A DNA stretch of 64,000 nt, from positions 1-64,000 of the forward strand of contig NZ_LGYH01000009.1 of assembly GCF_001308015.1 (NCBI RefSeq), given 5' to 3'. A program made the position numbers and the translations under genes. This document shows positions 45,127-53,660 of the stretch, in pieces. Source of the DNA: Neisseria sp. 83E34 (GTDB lineage: Bacteria > Pseudomonadota > Gammaproteobacteria > Burkholderiales > Neisseriaceae). How positions within the stretch are numbered: the stretch's first letter is position 1; each line of letters opens with the position of its first letter. The notes below the pieces were generated by a model. That model worked only from the letters and a program-made list of their open reading frames with translations, did no database searches and was not told the origin of the DNA.

Positions 45127-45164
45127 CAATGCCTGTCTGAAAAATGTTTTCAGACAGGCATTGA
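45127..45164. terminator. inverted DUS pair terminator
   Basis: TCAATGCCTGTCTGAAAA with its complement around a 3-base loop between the convergent ketosynthase and phosphopantetheinyl transferase genes. Confidence 0.82.
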
Positions 45165-45205
45165 TATTTAGTCAAGCAACTTAACTTTCCTAAAACCTAT
45201 TGTGC

Positions 45206-45817
45206 TCAATCATACTTTCCCACTCTTGCCACATCCGCCTCAAACCCTCCTTCCAGCCGCAGCTCAAGTTCGCCTTCTCCCAACCAAACACAAGCCAGCA
45301 TGAAGTGACGGCCGATTTTATAGGTCACACCCCGCCAGCCGCCCTGCCCCTGCACATGCATTTTGCCCTCTTCACCACGTTGCCGGCCAACCGCTTTCAT
45401 TGCTTCCGGAAAACCGAGCTTGCCCGCTTTAAGCAGCGCTTCTTTCAGCGTCCATAACTCATAGAAATCGTCAGCTTGCCAACCGCGTGCAGCTAAAATT
45501 GTCTGTTCGTGCGGCTGCGCCACCCATTCGGCCAGTGATACAAAGTCCCGCGGCCGGATATGCTCGATATCCACGCCCGCAGCCAAAATCTCCCCACCTC
45601 CGCACAACACCGCTGCCATGCCCTTGCTGTGCGACAAAGACCGCACCGGAGATACCGCCTGCTGCTTCAAATAACGGCTTACCCGCCAGTCTGCCCGCTG
45701 CGCCAACGCAGGCTGCGCCTGCAACCTGAGCGCATCCTGTTGGTCCAATAAATCGGAGCGGTATGAATCTGCGCAGCGCTCATCGGCCAGCAGGCAGATT
45801 AATGGTGTATCCGGCAT
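45206..45817 (-). CDS. 4'-phosphopantetheinyl transferase
   Basis: 203 residues, Sfp/AcpT-type. GVDIEHIRPRD and FYELWTLKEALLKAGK are the two metal- and CoA-binding motifs. It most likely activates the three dedicated ACPs of this window. Convergent with the rightward APE operon. Confidence 0.87.
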   Translation of the reverse strand: MPDTPLICLLADERCADSYRSDLLDQQDALRLQAQPALAQRADWRVSRYLKQQAVSPVRSLSHSKGMAAVLCGGGEILAAGVDIEHIRPRDFVSLAEWVAQPHEQTILAARGWQADDFYELWTLKEALLKAGKLGFPEAMKAVGRQRGEEGKMHVQGQGGWRGVTYKIGRHFMLACVWLGEGELELRLEGGFEADVARVGKYD

Positions 45818-45871
45818 ATTAATTTATCAATATCAACTATGGTTCAAATAGATACCTACCCGCCCAAGTGG

Positions 45872-45885
45872 TTTCAGACAGGCAT
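45872..45885 (-). repeat. DNA uptake sequence
   Basis: TTTCAGACAGGCAT upstream of corA; TATACT a few bases on may be its -10 box. Confidence 0.8.
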
Positions 45886-45929
45886 TTCCATTATACTTTG
45901 TCTCTTCAAACCGATATACTTTTGCCGCC

Positions 45930-46982
45930 ATGAACCAAGTTCCGCCCAAACGCAGCAGCACTGAAAACATCCCCCAACACGCCGTGCACCAAACGCTTTA
46001 CAACCACACCGATTGCGCCACCCGCGACCTTATCGTAAGCAACGGCAACCTTCCGGAACAAACCGAACTTATCCCGCACAGCCCGGATTCCGAGCATATC
46101 AACTGGCTGCATTTCGTCGGCATCAACGACGCTGCTTCACTTAAAACTATGCTCGCACCCTACGGTATTCATGATCTGGTTATTGAAGACTTGCTCAACC
46201 GCAATCAGCGCCCCAAAGCAGAAGACTACGAAAACTACCTCTTCATCGCCACCCGCGTATTCCAATATAGCGGCAGCAAACTCGGCTCGGACTTGGTTTA
46301 CCTTATTGTCGGACGCAACTTCGTTTTCACATTCCAGCCGCGCCCGCTCGGCCTGCTCAGCAGCATCCGCAAACACATTATCGACAACCGCACCGGTCTG
46401 CGGGATAAAAGCCCCGCTTTTCTCTCGTATACCTTTATCGACCGCTTGGTAGACGATTACTTCATCACCCTCGACCATTTCAACAACCGCGTCGAAGCAA
46501 TTGATAAAAACCTGTTTGCCAACACCGGCAGCGACACCACCGATTTGCTACCCAAAATCCACCGCCTCAAACGAGATGCCGTGCGCCTGCGCCGCACACT
46601 TTCGCCCATGCGCGATATGATGGTTCAGCTTTTACGCGGCGATTTCCCCATTTTTCACAACGAAGCCCATATTTACCTGCGCGATGCTTACGACCACTTG
46701 CTCCAGCTCTCCGAATCGCTCGATGCCTCGCGCGATTCCGTGCAAAGCATGATGGATGTGCATTTGTCTTACCAATCCAACCGGCTGAACATGCAGATGC
46801 GCGTACTAACCGTGATTACCATCATTTTCATGCCGCTCACCCTGATTACCGGCATCTACGGCATGAACTTTGACAATATGCCCGAGCTGCATTGGCGCTA
46901 CGGCTATTACATGGTCTGGCTGGCCATGATCTGCATCGTGTCTGCCTTGCTGATTTATTTTCACCGCCGAAAATGGATTTAG
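45930..46982 (+). CDS. corA: CorA-type magnesium/cobalt transporter
   Basis: 350 residues. Large acidic cytoplasmic domain, then two C-terminal membrane helices with the diagnostic YGMNF between them and a basic end (HRRKWI). Pentameric Mg2+/Co2+ channel of the inner membrane. Length and arrangement are normal for the family. Confidence 0.9.
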   Translation: MNQVPPKRSSTENIPQHAVHQTLYNHTDCATRDLIVSNGNLPEQTELIPHSPDSEHINWLHFVGINDAASLKTMLAPYGIHDLVIEDLLNRNQRPKAEDYENYLFIATRVFQYSGSKLGSDLVYLIVGRNFVFTFQPRPLGLLSSIRKHIIDNRTGLRDKSPAFLSYTFIDRLVDDYFITLDHFNNRVEAIDKNLFANTGSDTTDLLPKIHRLKRDAVRLRRTLSPMRDMMVQLLRGDFPIFHNEAHIYLRDAYDHLLQLSESLDASRDSVQSMMDVHLSYQSNRLNMQMRVLTVITIIFMPLTLITGIYGMNFDNMPELHWRYGYYMVWLAMICIVSALLIYFHRRKWI

Positions 46983-46999
46983 CCCATGGATTTAGCCCG

Positions 47000-47014
47000 A
47001 TGCCTGTCTGAAAA
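47000..47014 (+). repeat. DNA uptake sequence
   Basis: ATGCCTGTCTGAAAA between corA and the thioesterase gene; an in-frame ATG at 46986 would read through it, which is why I start the next gene at 47052. Confidence 0.85.
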
Positions 47015-47051
47015 ATCATTTTCCACAACCTCAACAAATAAAGAAAACAAT

Positions 47052-47543
47052 ATGAACGACAATCAAAACCTTCCCCAATCAGAGCTTCAAATGTCCATCT
47101 TAATGACGCCCGACATGGCCAACTTCAGCGGCAACGTACACGGCGGCGACCTGCTCAAGCTGCTTGACCAAGTTGCCTACGCCTGCGCCAGCCGTTACAG
47201 CGGCCACTACTGCGTAACCCTTTCAGTGGACAAAGTTACTTTCAAAGAGCCGATTCATGTGGGCGAACTCGTTACCTTTCTCGCCAGCGTCAACCATGTC
47301 GGCCGCACCTCGATGGAAGTCGGTATCCGCGTAGAAGCGCAGAATATCCGCGAGCGCACCGTGCGTCATACCAACAGCTGCTATTTCACCATGGTTGCCG
47401 TTGACAACGGCAAACCCGTAGCCGTGCCGCCGCTGCAAATTACCAACGAGCGCCAGCAATGCCGCTTTGAAGCAGCGGAAGCGCGCAAACGGATACGTCT
47501 GCAAGAAAGCAGCCAACCCGATTGCCACGCATGCAAAGAATAA
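47052..47543 (+). CDS. acyl-CoA thioesterase (YciA/BFIT-like)
   Basis: 163 residues from MNDNQNLPQS. Hot-dog thioesterase with NFSGNVHGGDLLKLLD, where Asn and Asp are the catalytic residues of this branch. The C-terminal tail with CHAC is typical of the neisserial enzyme. Hydrolyses fatty acyl-CoA in the cytoplasm. Confidence 0.85.
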   Translation: MNDNQNLPQSELQMSILMTPDMANFSGNVHGGDLLKLLDQVAYACASRYSGHYCVTLSVDKVTFKEPIHVGELVTFLASVNHVGRTSMEVGIRVEAQNIRERTVRHTNSCYFTMVAVDNGKPVAVPPLQITNERQQCRFEAAEARKRIRLQESSQPDCHACKE

Positions 47544-47546
47544 AAC

Positions 47547-47590
47547 AATGCCTGTCTGAAAAGCATTCCAAGCCTTTTCAGACAGGCATT
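47547..47590. terminator. inverted DUS pair terminator
   Basis: AATGCCTGTCTGAAAAG and complement after the thioesterase gene. Confidence 0.8.
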
Positions 47591-47622
47591 CGACCAACAC
47601 ATTTTTATCAGAAAGCAAAACT

Positions 47623-48231
47623 ATGTTTACAGGCATCGTACAAGGTACCGGCACCATCGTCGCCATAGACAGCCCTTCCGAAGATTTCCGCACGCTTACC
47701 GTCGAGTTGCCCGAACACATGGCAGACAATCTGCAAACCGGCGCGTCTATCGCCAATAACGGCTGCTGCCTCACCATCACCCATATCAACGGCAGACAAG
47801 TCAAATTCGACCTGATGGCCGAAACCCTGAGCAAAACCAACCTCGGCGAACTCAAAACAGGCGACGCCGTAAATCTGGAACGCGCCGCCCGCTTCGGCGA
47901 CGAAATCGGCGGCCACTTGATGAGCGGCCACATCAGCGCCGTTACCCGCATTACCCGCATAGAAGAAAGTGAGCACAACAAAACCGTGTGGTTCGCCCTC
48001 CCCCCCGCGCTGAAACCCTACATCCTGCCAAAAGGCTTTGCCGGCTTAGACGGTTGCAGCCTGACCATAGGCGAAGTAACCGATAATGAATTCAACGTTC
48101 ACCTCATTCCCGAAACCTTACGGCTCACTTTGTTCGGCATCAAAAAAACCGGCGACAGCGTGAATATCGAAATTGATCCGCAAACCCAAGCCATTGTTGA
48201 TACGGTTACACGCCTACTGGACAAGCCCTGA
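47623..48231 (+). CDS. ribE: riboflavin synthase alpha subunit
   Basis: 202 residues, two lumazine-binding repeats starting [10 protein letters not shown] and LMSGHISAV. It dismutates two 6,7-dimethyl-8-ribityllumazine molecules to riboflavin. No FMN riboswitch is visible upstream. Confidence 0.93.
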   Translation: MFTGIVQGTGTIVAIDSPSEDFRTLTVELPEHMADNLQTGASIANNGCCLTITHINGRQVKFDLMAETLSKTNLGELKTGDAVNLERAARFGDEIGGHLMSGHISAVTRITRIEESEHNKTVWFALPPALKPYILPKGFAGLDGCSLTIGEVTDNEFNVHLIPETLRLTLFGIKKTGDSVNIEIDPQTQAIVDTVTRLLDKP

Positions 48232-48362
48232 AAACATTTTCAGGCAGGCATATCCGTGATACCTGTCATGTCCCGTTAAAGCAAAATCCCCGGGCTTGGC
48301 AAGCCTTAGAAAAATTAAGTTCATCTGCACATATAATGAATCAACTTTAAAATCGTACACTC

Positions 48363-48467
48363 GTCATACTCGGGCTTAACCCGGGTATCTTGAGTTTCAG
48401 TAAGGTCGGGAGATACTCGGTTCAAGCCTAAGTATGACGATGTTGTTATTATATAAATTGGTTGACT
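48363..48467. repeat. dispersed intergenic repeat, copy 2
   Basis: Starts GTCATACTCGGGCTTAACCC, contains AGATACTCGG and AAGTATGACGATG, ends TATAAATTGGTTGACT. Matches 14966-15070. Confidence 0.65.
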
Positions 48468-48514
48468 ATATACCGATCAGGAGAATAGATAATATTTAAG
48501 TTGGTTTGCCGCAT

Positions 48515-48559
48515 AAACAATGCCTGTCTGAAAACCACTTTTCAGACAGGCATTGTTTA
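48515..48559. terminator. inverted DUS pair terminator after panC
   Basis: AAACAATGCCTGTCTGAAAA and its exact complement with a 6-base loop; a 20-bp stem. Confidence 0.85.
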
Positions 48560-48577
48560 ATCCAACCGCAAAGCAGT

Positions 48578-49411
48578 TTACAAATGCACTTCAATATTAT
48601 CAATCAAACGCGTATTACCCAAGCGCGCCGCCGCCACAATCACCACATGCTTGTCTCCCGCATGGGCTACCTGCAAATTACCGGCATGGCGCACTTCAAT
48701 ATAATCCACAACCCAGCCCGCATCGCTTAAATGCTGTTTGGCCGCATTTTCCAATTCGGCATAATTCACATTTCCATCCCGAACCGCCTGCGCCATCTGT
48801 GACAATTCGCGGTACAGGCGCGGTGCTTCCGCACGCTCTTCATCGCTTAAATACTGGTTGCGGCTGGATAAAGCCAAACCGTCGGCAGCGCGGCCGGTAT
48901 CCACAGGCACAATGCGGATATTCATATTCAAATCATCCACCATGCCTTGAATAATCGTTAGCTGCTGATAATCTTTCTTGCCGAAACACGCCACATCGGC
49001 TTCCACGATATTAAACAACTTGGTTACAACGGTAGCCACACCGCGGAAATGTCCCGGCCTGAACGCGCCGCACAGCTCGTTTTGCAGATTCGGCGGCTCC
49101 ACATTGTATTGCTGCTGCACACGCGGATAAAGCTCCTGTTCGTCCGGCGCAAACACCACGGCCACGCCCTCGCCTTTCAGTTTTTCCGCATCCTGCTGCA
49201 AAGTGCGCGGATATTTATCGAAATCTTCGCCTTGCCCGAATTGCAAGCGGTTCACAAAAATGCTCACAATCACTTGGTCGGCATGTTTTTTGGCTTCGCG
49301 CACCAAAGCCAAATGCCCTTCATGCAGATTGCCCATTGTGGGCACAAAAGCCACTCTGCCTGCGTTTTTTCTCCATTCGCGCAACTCTCGAATGGAATGG
49401 ATGATTTTCAT
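48578..49411 (-). CDS. panC: pantothenate synthetase
   Basis: 277 residues. [15 protein letters not shown] (HIGH-like ATP site), [12 protein letters not shown], and the KMSKS-like SSRNQYLS. Joins pantoate and beta-alanine with ATP. Sixteen bases after panB; the two form an operon. Confidence 0.95.
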   Translation of the reverse strand: MKIIHSIRELREWRKNAGRVAFVPTMGNLHEGHLALVREAKKHADQVIVSIFVNRLQFGQGEDFDKYPRTLQQDAEKLKGEGVAVVFAPDEQELYPRVQQQYNVEPPNLQNELCGAFRPGHFRGVATVVTKLFNIVEADVACFGKKDYQQLTIIQGMVDDLNMNIRIVPVDTGRAADGLALSSRNQYLSDEERAEAPRLYRELSQMAQAVRDGNVNYAELENAAKQHLSDAGWVVDYIEVRHAGNLQVAHAGDKHVVIVAAARLGNTRLIDNIEVHL

Positions 49412-49427
49412 GAGTGCTTATCCTTGT

Positions 49428-50222
49428 TTAAGCTTTAAAAATATGTTCTTCAGCCGGAAAGGTTTTGTTTTTAACCGCATCCACATAAGCTTTCACAGCC
49501 GCTTGAATGCTGGTTTGCCCTTCCATAAAATTTTTCACGAATTTAGCCGTTTTGCCCGGAAATACGCCCAACATATCGTGCATCACCAGCACTTGCCCGT
49601 CGCAATCAACACCCGCGCCGATACCGATGGTCGGGCAGGAAACGCTTTGCGTTACCAATTTGCCCAGCCCGGCAGGCACGCACTCCATCAGCACCATTGC
49701 CGCGCCGGCTTCATCATGTGCTTTGGCATCATTCAGCAAAGCCTGTGCAGCTGCATCGCCTTTGCCTTGAACTTTATAACCGCCAAATGCATGCACGGAT
49801 TGCGGCGTAAGCCCGATATGCGCGCACACGGGAATACCGCGCATCTGCAAAAATTCGGTGGTTTCCGCCATCCACACACCACCTTCCAATTTCACCATAT
49901 GCGCACCAGCCGCCATCAGCTCCGCAGATGCAGCAAAAGCCTGTTCTTTACTCTGTTGATAAGCGCCAAAAGGCAAGTCAGCCACAATCATGGCGTGTTT
50001 ATTACCGCGAGATACTGCTGCTGTGTGATAACACATATCCTGCAAAGTAACCGGCAAAGTGGAGCTTTGCCCTTGCACAGTCATACCCAAAGAGTCGCCA
50101 ACCAAAAGCGCATCCACGCCGGCGTCATTCATCAAAGATGCAAAACTGGCCTCATAGCAAGTCAGCATAACAATTTTCTCACCCTCTGCCTTCATTTTTT
50201 GCAGGGTATTGACAGTAATCAT
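49428..50222 (-). CDS. panB: 3-methyl-2-oxobutanoate hydroxymethyltransferase
   Basis: 264 residues from [10 protein letters not shown], the usual neisserial start; a GTG three codons earlier is less likely. VGDSLGM, KLEGG and IGIGAG motifs of the TIM-barrel enzyme. Makes ketopantoate from ketoisovalerate. First gene of the panB-panC operon. Confidence 0.95.
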   Translation of the reverse strand: MITVNTLQKMKAEGEKIVMLTCYEASFASLMNDAGVDALLVGDSLGMTVQGQSSTLPVTLQDMCYHTAAVSRGNKHAMIVADLPFGAYQQSKEQAFAASAELMAAGAHMVKLEGGVWMAETTEFLQMRGIPVCAHIGLTPQSVHAFGGYKVQGKGDAAAQALLNDAKAHDEAGAAMVLMECVPAGLGKLVTQSVSCPTIGIGAGVDCDGQVLVMHDMLGVFPGKTAKFVKNFMEGQTSIQAAVKAYVDAVKNKTFPAEEHIFKA

Positions 50223-50328
50223 AGGTATCACATCAGTTTCAAAAATGTTAAACGCTGCCTATATTAAGGCACATAGGCAAATTTCAAGGTAATGACACCG
50301 TTTTAGATACTCAAAGGTTTTCAAAGTA

Positions 50329-50360
50329 AATGCCTGTCTGAAACATTTTCAGACAGGCAT
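50329..50360. terminator. inverted DUS pair terminator
   Basis: AATGCCTGTCTGAAA and complement after the last gene of the yqjD-like operon. Confidence 0.82.
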
Positions 50361-50378
50361 CCGAATCAGAAGAACCAT

Positions 50379-50645
50379 TTATCGTTTTCTTTTCCAAAAT
50401 TCAAAAGCCATCAACGCCGCACCCACCATAGCCCGATGTTTCCATTTCATAGGCAGAAGCACGCTTTTCCATAAACTGTGGCTCGGCATGCTGCCGACAA
50501 AATCCAAAACTTGAGAAGCCGGCCCATCCGGCGTATGCTGCCGCGCCTGCTTCAGCTTTTGGCGCTCAACATTAATTTTCAGGCGGGTCAGTTTGCATTC
50601 CAGCTCTAAAAGTTCGCGTTCTTCACGTTTGCTCTTGTTAGGCAT
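50379..50645 (-). CDS. small basic YqjK-like protein
   Basis: 88 residues. N-terminal charged helix rich in Lys/Arg/Glu (about 3-40), then a short segment and a basic C-terminus (FEFWKRKR). Third gene behind YqjD- and YqjE-like genes, the same order as yqjD-yqjE-yqjK in E. coli; the call rests mainly on that context. Confidence 0.6.
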   Translation of the reverse strand: MPNKSKREERELLELECKLTRLKINVERQKLKQARQHTPDGPASQVLDFVGSMPSHSLWKSVLLPMKWKHRAMVGAALMAFEFWKRKR

Positions 50646-50662
50646 GTGTCCACTCCTCCCTG

Positions 50663-51055
50663 TTATTTTTTATGGCCGCGCTCAGCCTTATCATTCAAAT
50701 AAGCCAAGTCTTCCTGCATATCTTGAAAAGTTTGGCTTACTTTTTCACTTCCGCTGCGCCAAATTCCAGGGATCTGTAAAATCAAACAAAGCACCAAAAG
50801 CAATGCAACGCCGGCAATCCCGAAAAATGTCCATATTTTGGCTTCTGCCGATAATACGGTATTCAAACCAAAAAGCAGCGCCGTTAAACCTACCAGGCAG
50901 CACACCGCGGCAGCCATAATCATGGCAAAGATTTTCAATATCCCTGCGGCCTGCTCTTCAACATCCAAACGCAATACACGCAAACGCAACAGCAGCAAAT
51001 GTATGCTTTGCCCGAATATATTTTTAATACCGGTAATTTCCTGTTTAATACCCAT
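50663..51055 (-). CDS. YqjE-like phage holin family membrane protein (DUF1469)
   Basis: 130 residues from the second ATG (MGIKQEITGI), which has better spacing from AAAGG than the first. Two membrane segments (about 48-70 and 80-102) and a charged C-terminus. Fits the YqjE/holin superfamily III proteins. Function unknown. Confidence 0.7.
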   Translation of the reverse strand: MGIKQEITGIKNIFGQSIHLLLLRLRVLRLDVEEQAAGILKIFAMIMAAAVCCLVGLTALLFGLNTVLSAEAKIWTFFGIAGVALLLVLCLILQIPGIWRSGSEKVSQTFQDMQEDLAYLNDKAERGHKK

Positions 51056-51083
51056 AGGCATCGCCTTTCTAAATTAAACACGG

Positions 51084-51110
51084 AAACCGCCGGTAAAAGC
51101 CCGGCGGTTT
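51084..51110 (-). promoter_or_regulatory. GC-rich hairpin between yqjD- and yqjE-like genes
   Basis: AAACCGCCGG / CCGGCGGTTT with a 7-base loop and no T tract. May act as an attenuator or transcript stabiliser within the operon. Confidence 0.5.
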
Positions 51111-51121
51111 GATGGGATTGA

Positions 51122-51433
51122 TTAACGACGGGTTAACAAAATGCCTGTAACCAAACCTGCCAAAGCAGCAAAACCCATTGCATAGTAAGGCTTATCGTTT
51201 ACATAATCATCAACCTGACGAACACGGTAACGCGCTTCTTCATACGCACGCTCTTCAAAATCACTCAGCTTCGACTGCGCACGCTCAAGCTTGGATTGCA
51301 GCTTCTCTTTCAAAGCTTTAGTTTCTTCCGCGCCACGCTCAACACCTTGGTCATACAATGCTTCTGCATCTTTCAATACTGAACGGATTTCTTGCAGCAA
51401 AGCATCTTTTTGTGATTCGTAGTTACGTCTCAT
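51122..51433 (-). CDS. YqjD/ElaB family membrane-anchored protein (DUF883)
   Basis: 103 residues. Long amphipathic helical part (1-75) rich in Lys/Glu, then one C-terminal membrane helix with YAMGFAALAGLVTGILLTRR as its end. E. coli relatives bind ribosomes at the inner membrane in stationary phase. First gene of the operon. Confidence 0.85.
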   Translation of the reverse strand: MRRNYESQKDALLQEIRSVLKDAEALYDQGVERGAEETKALKEKLQSKLERAQSKLSDFEERAYEEARYRVRQVDDYVNDKPYYAMGFAALAGLVTGILLTRR

Positions 51434-51787
51434 TGTGTTTTCCTTTCCAAGTTAAATTACCTGCAAAATGGCAAGCAACATTTTCAACATAAGTCTGTTT
51501 CGTAATATTTCAAGCAAAATATCATATAAATTATTAAATATATAGTGCTCATGGCTGCTGAACGGAAAGCAACTTAGCCGGGAAATGCATAGCAAATCAA
51601 CTTATTTTCACTCAAAACAGCCAGCCGCAAACAATACAGGTCATACGGGAAAACGCAGCAATGCTGCACGTAGTATTAAAGTTAAGTTGACTCACCATAT
51701 ACAATCATGCCTGTCTGAAACAGACGCCTCGGCGCTTTGCCGTATTTTTGCTATCATCCTCCCATACTTTTTCAGACAGGCATCATC
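51434..51787. other. 354-bp divergent intergenic region
   Basis: Between the yqjD-like gene and tadA. AT-rich first half with presumably the yqjD promoter; two DUS at 51707-51720 (forward) and 51768-51783 (reverse), the latter ending five bases before the tadA ATG and so covering its ribosome binding site region. No gene seen. Confidence 0.6.
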
Positions 51788-52507
51788 ATGCAGCTCACTA
51801 CCCCGCCGCTTGCCCCCAAAACCCTGCACACCCTCAACTCACTCGGCATCCTCACCTTAGAAGACTTGCGCCACACCGGCGCACCCACAGCCTTTTTACT
51901 GTTAAAAGCCGCGGGGCTCACCGTTACCCGCAGTACCTTATGGCAACTTGCCGCATTGTTGCGCAACACCACACCGCAAGCATTATGCCTGTCTGAAAAA
52001 AACAGGCTGCTCGAAGCCATACGCAACCATCCGCCCGTTGATGTATTCCCCCCGCAAACCGAAATGGAAGCATTCATGCGCTTGGCGCTGCAACAGGCCG
52101 AACAATCCGCTGCGCTTGGTGAAATCCCGGTTGGCGCCGTTGTTGTTCGTAACGGAACACTGATTACCGCCGCACACAACACCTGTATCAACAGCTGCAA
52201 TATCAGCCAACATGCCGAAATCCGCGCCTTAGCCGCAGCAGGCGCGGCCCTACAAAACTACCGCCTCGACGGCTGCGACGTTTACGTTACAATCGAACCG
52301 TGCAGCATGTGCGCCAGCGCCCTCATCCAAGCACGCGTCCGCCGCGTGATTTACGGCGCCCCCGAGCCCAAAACCGGTGCCGCCGGCAGCATAATGAATC
52401 TTTTTACCAACACCCTGCTCAACAAACACACCGCCGTAAAAGGTGGCATACTGTCAGCCGAATGCAGCAGCATTTTGCAACGCTTCTTCCAAAACAAGCG
52501 CAGTTAA
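51788..52507 (+). CDS. tadA: tRNA adenosine(34) deaminase with TfoX C-terminal-like extension
   Basis: 239 residues. Residues 1-65 resemble the helix-hairpin-helix TfoX C-terminal domain (TLHTLNSLGILTLEDL); residues 90-239 are TadA with HAEIRA (zinc His and proton-shuttle Glu) and PCSMCA (zinc Cys pair). It makes inosine at the wobble position of tRNA-Arg. The extension also occurs in other Neisseria as I recall. A DUS (51984-52000) encodes CLSEK in the linker. Confidence 0.9.
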   Translation: MQLTTPPLAPKTLHTLNSLGILTLEDLRHTGAPTAFLLLKAAGLTVTRSTLWQLAALLRNTTPQALCLSEKNRLLEAIRNHPPVDVFPPQTEMEAFMRLALQQAEQSAALGEIPVGAVVVRNGTLITAAHNTCINSCNISQHAEIRALAAAGAALQNYRLDGCDVYVTIEPCSMCASALIQARVRRVIYGAPEPKTGAAGSIMNLFTNTLLNKHTAVKGGILSAECSSILQRFFQNKRS

Positions 52508-52513
52508 CACACC

Positions 52514-52528
52514 ATGCCTGTCTGAAAA
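52514..52528 (+). repeat. DNA uptake sequence
   Basis: ATGCCTGTCTGAAAA just after tadA, unpaired. TATAAT at 52587-52592 follows as a possible nadK -10 box. Confidence 0.85.
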
Positions 52529-52622
52529 AACCAAGCAGCCTCCCACCGTTTGTAACCCCATGTAGCCCTAACGTTCGGGATTGCTATATAATTTCACCAT
52601 CTCGCAAAAAACACACATTCCC

Positions 52623-53513
52623 ATGAGCAGCCAATTCAAGCAAATCGGCATCGTAACCCGCCCGAACACGCCTAAAATAGAAGAGTGCCTCAATCAGCTC
52701 ATCGAGTTCCTGTACGCTCAAAACCTGAATATCTACCTCGATAAAGACAGCATCAACAAAAGCCTGCTTGCCGAAACCAACCTTCCCGCATGCCATTTCA
52801 TTAACAAAGAAGAAATGGGCAAAAAATGCGATTTGGTTATCGTACTCGGCGGCGACGGCACCTTCCTTTCCGCTGCCCGCAAAGTGGCAGCACACCGCAT
52901 ACCACTATTGGGTGTCAATCAAGGCCATTTAGGCTTTCTCACCCAAGTGTCGCGTGAAAATATGGTTAAAGAAGTAAGCAGCATGCTTACCGGCAAGTAT
53001 CACGCCGAAGAACGTATCCTGCTTGAATGCACCGTGCTGCGCAACGGCGAAACCATCAACCGCTCGCTGGCGCTGAATGATGTGGTACTCTCACGCGGCG
53101 GCGCAGGGCAAATGATTGAATTCGAAGTGTTTATCAACAAAGAATTCGTTTACACGCAACGCAGCGACGGCCTGATAGTGTCCACGCCCACCGGCTCCAC
53201 AGCCTACGCACTTGCCGCCGGCGGCCCCATTCTGCAAGCCAGTCTGCGCGCCTTTACCCTAGTGCCCATCTGCCCCCAATCCATGACCAACCGCCCGATT
53301 GCCATAGCAGATACTTGCGAAATCAACATCTTAATCACCAAAGCAGGCGACGCCCGCGTTCATTTCGACGGCCAATCCTATGTCGACATCCAAAGCATGG
53401 ATCAAATCCTCATACGCCGCTACAAACACAGCCTGCGGGTATTGCATCCGAATGATTACCAGTATTACCGCACCCTGCGCCAAAAACTCCACTGGGGCGA
53501 ACAGCTGATTTAG
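52623..53513 (+). CDS. nadK: NAD kinase
   Basis: 296 residues from MSSQFKQIGI; a start 14 codons earlier would include the promoter-like TATAAT. GGDGTFLSAAR and the NE/D-type substrate loop TPTGSTAYALAAGGP. Phosphorylates NAD to NADP. Confidence 0.95.
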   Translation: MSSQFKQIGIVTRPNTPKIEECLNQLIEFLYAQNLNIYLDKDSINKSLLAETNLPACHFINKEEMGKKCDLVIVLGGDGTFLSAARKVAAHRIPLLGVNQGHLGFLTQVSRENMVKEVSSMLTGKYHAEERILLECTVLRNGETINRSLALNDVVLSRGGAGQMIEFEVFINKEFVYTQRSDGLIVSTPTGSTAYALAAGGPILQASLRAFTLVPICPQSMTNRPIAIADTCEINILITKAGDARVHFDGQSYVDIQSMDQILIRRYKHSLRVLHPNDYQYYRTLRQKLHWGEQLI

Positions 53514-53524
53514 CCCATCCCAAT

Positions 53525-53560
53525 AATGCCTGTCTGAAAGCATTATTTTCAGACAGGCAT
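53525..53560. terminator. inverted DUS pair terminator after nadK
   Basis: AATGCCTGTCTGAAAG and complement around a short loop. Confidence 0.8.
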
Positions 53561-53660
53561 CGCTTCTTTACACCAAAATCAACAAAATCTTATATAACTA
53601 TGAAAAAAATTAGTTATAATAAGAAAAAACTTAGCACATCATTTAAGCAAGGATAAAACA

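Larger units (their letters stand above)
48232..48577. other. 346-bp intergenic region with dispersed repeat
   Basis: It holds a degenerate DUS just after ribE (about 48237-48250), the dispersed repeat copy at 48363-48467 and the panC terminator. No gene seen. Confidence 0.6.

Noticed and set aside
47544..47622. FMN riboswitch before riboflavin synthase
   Set aside because: The leader contains only a DUS hairpin; none of the conserved RFN element helices could be seen in the short space.
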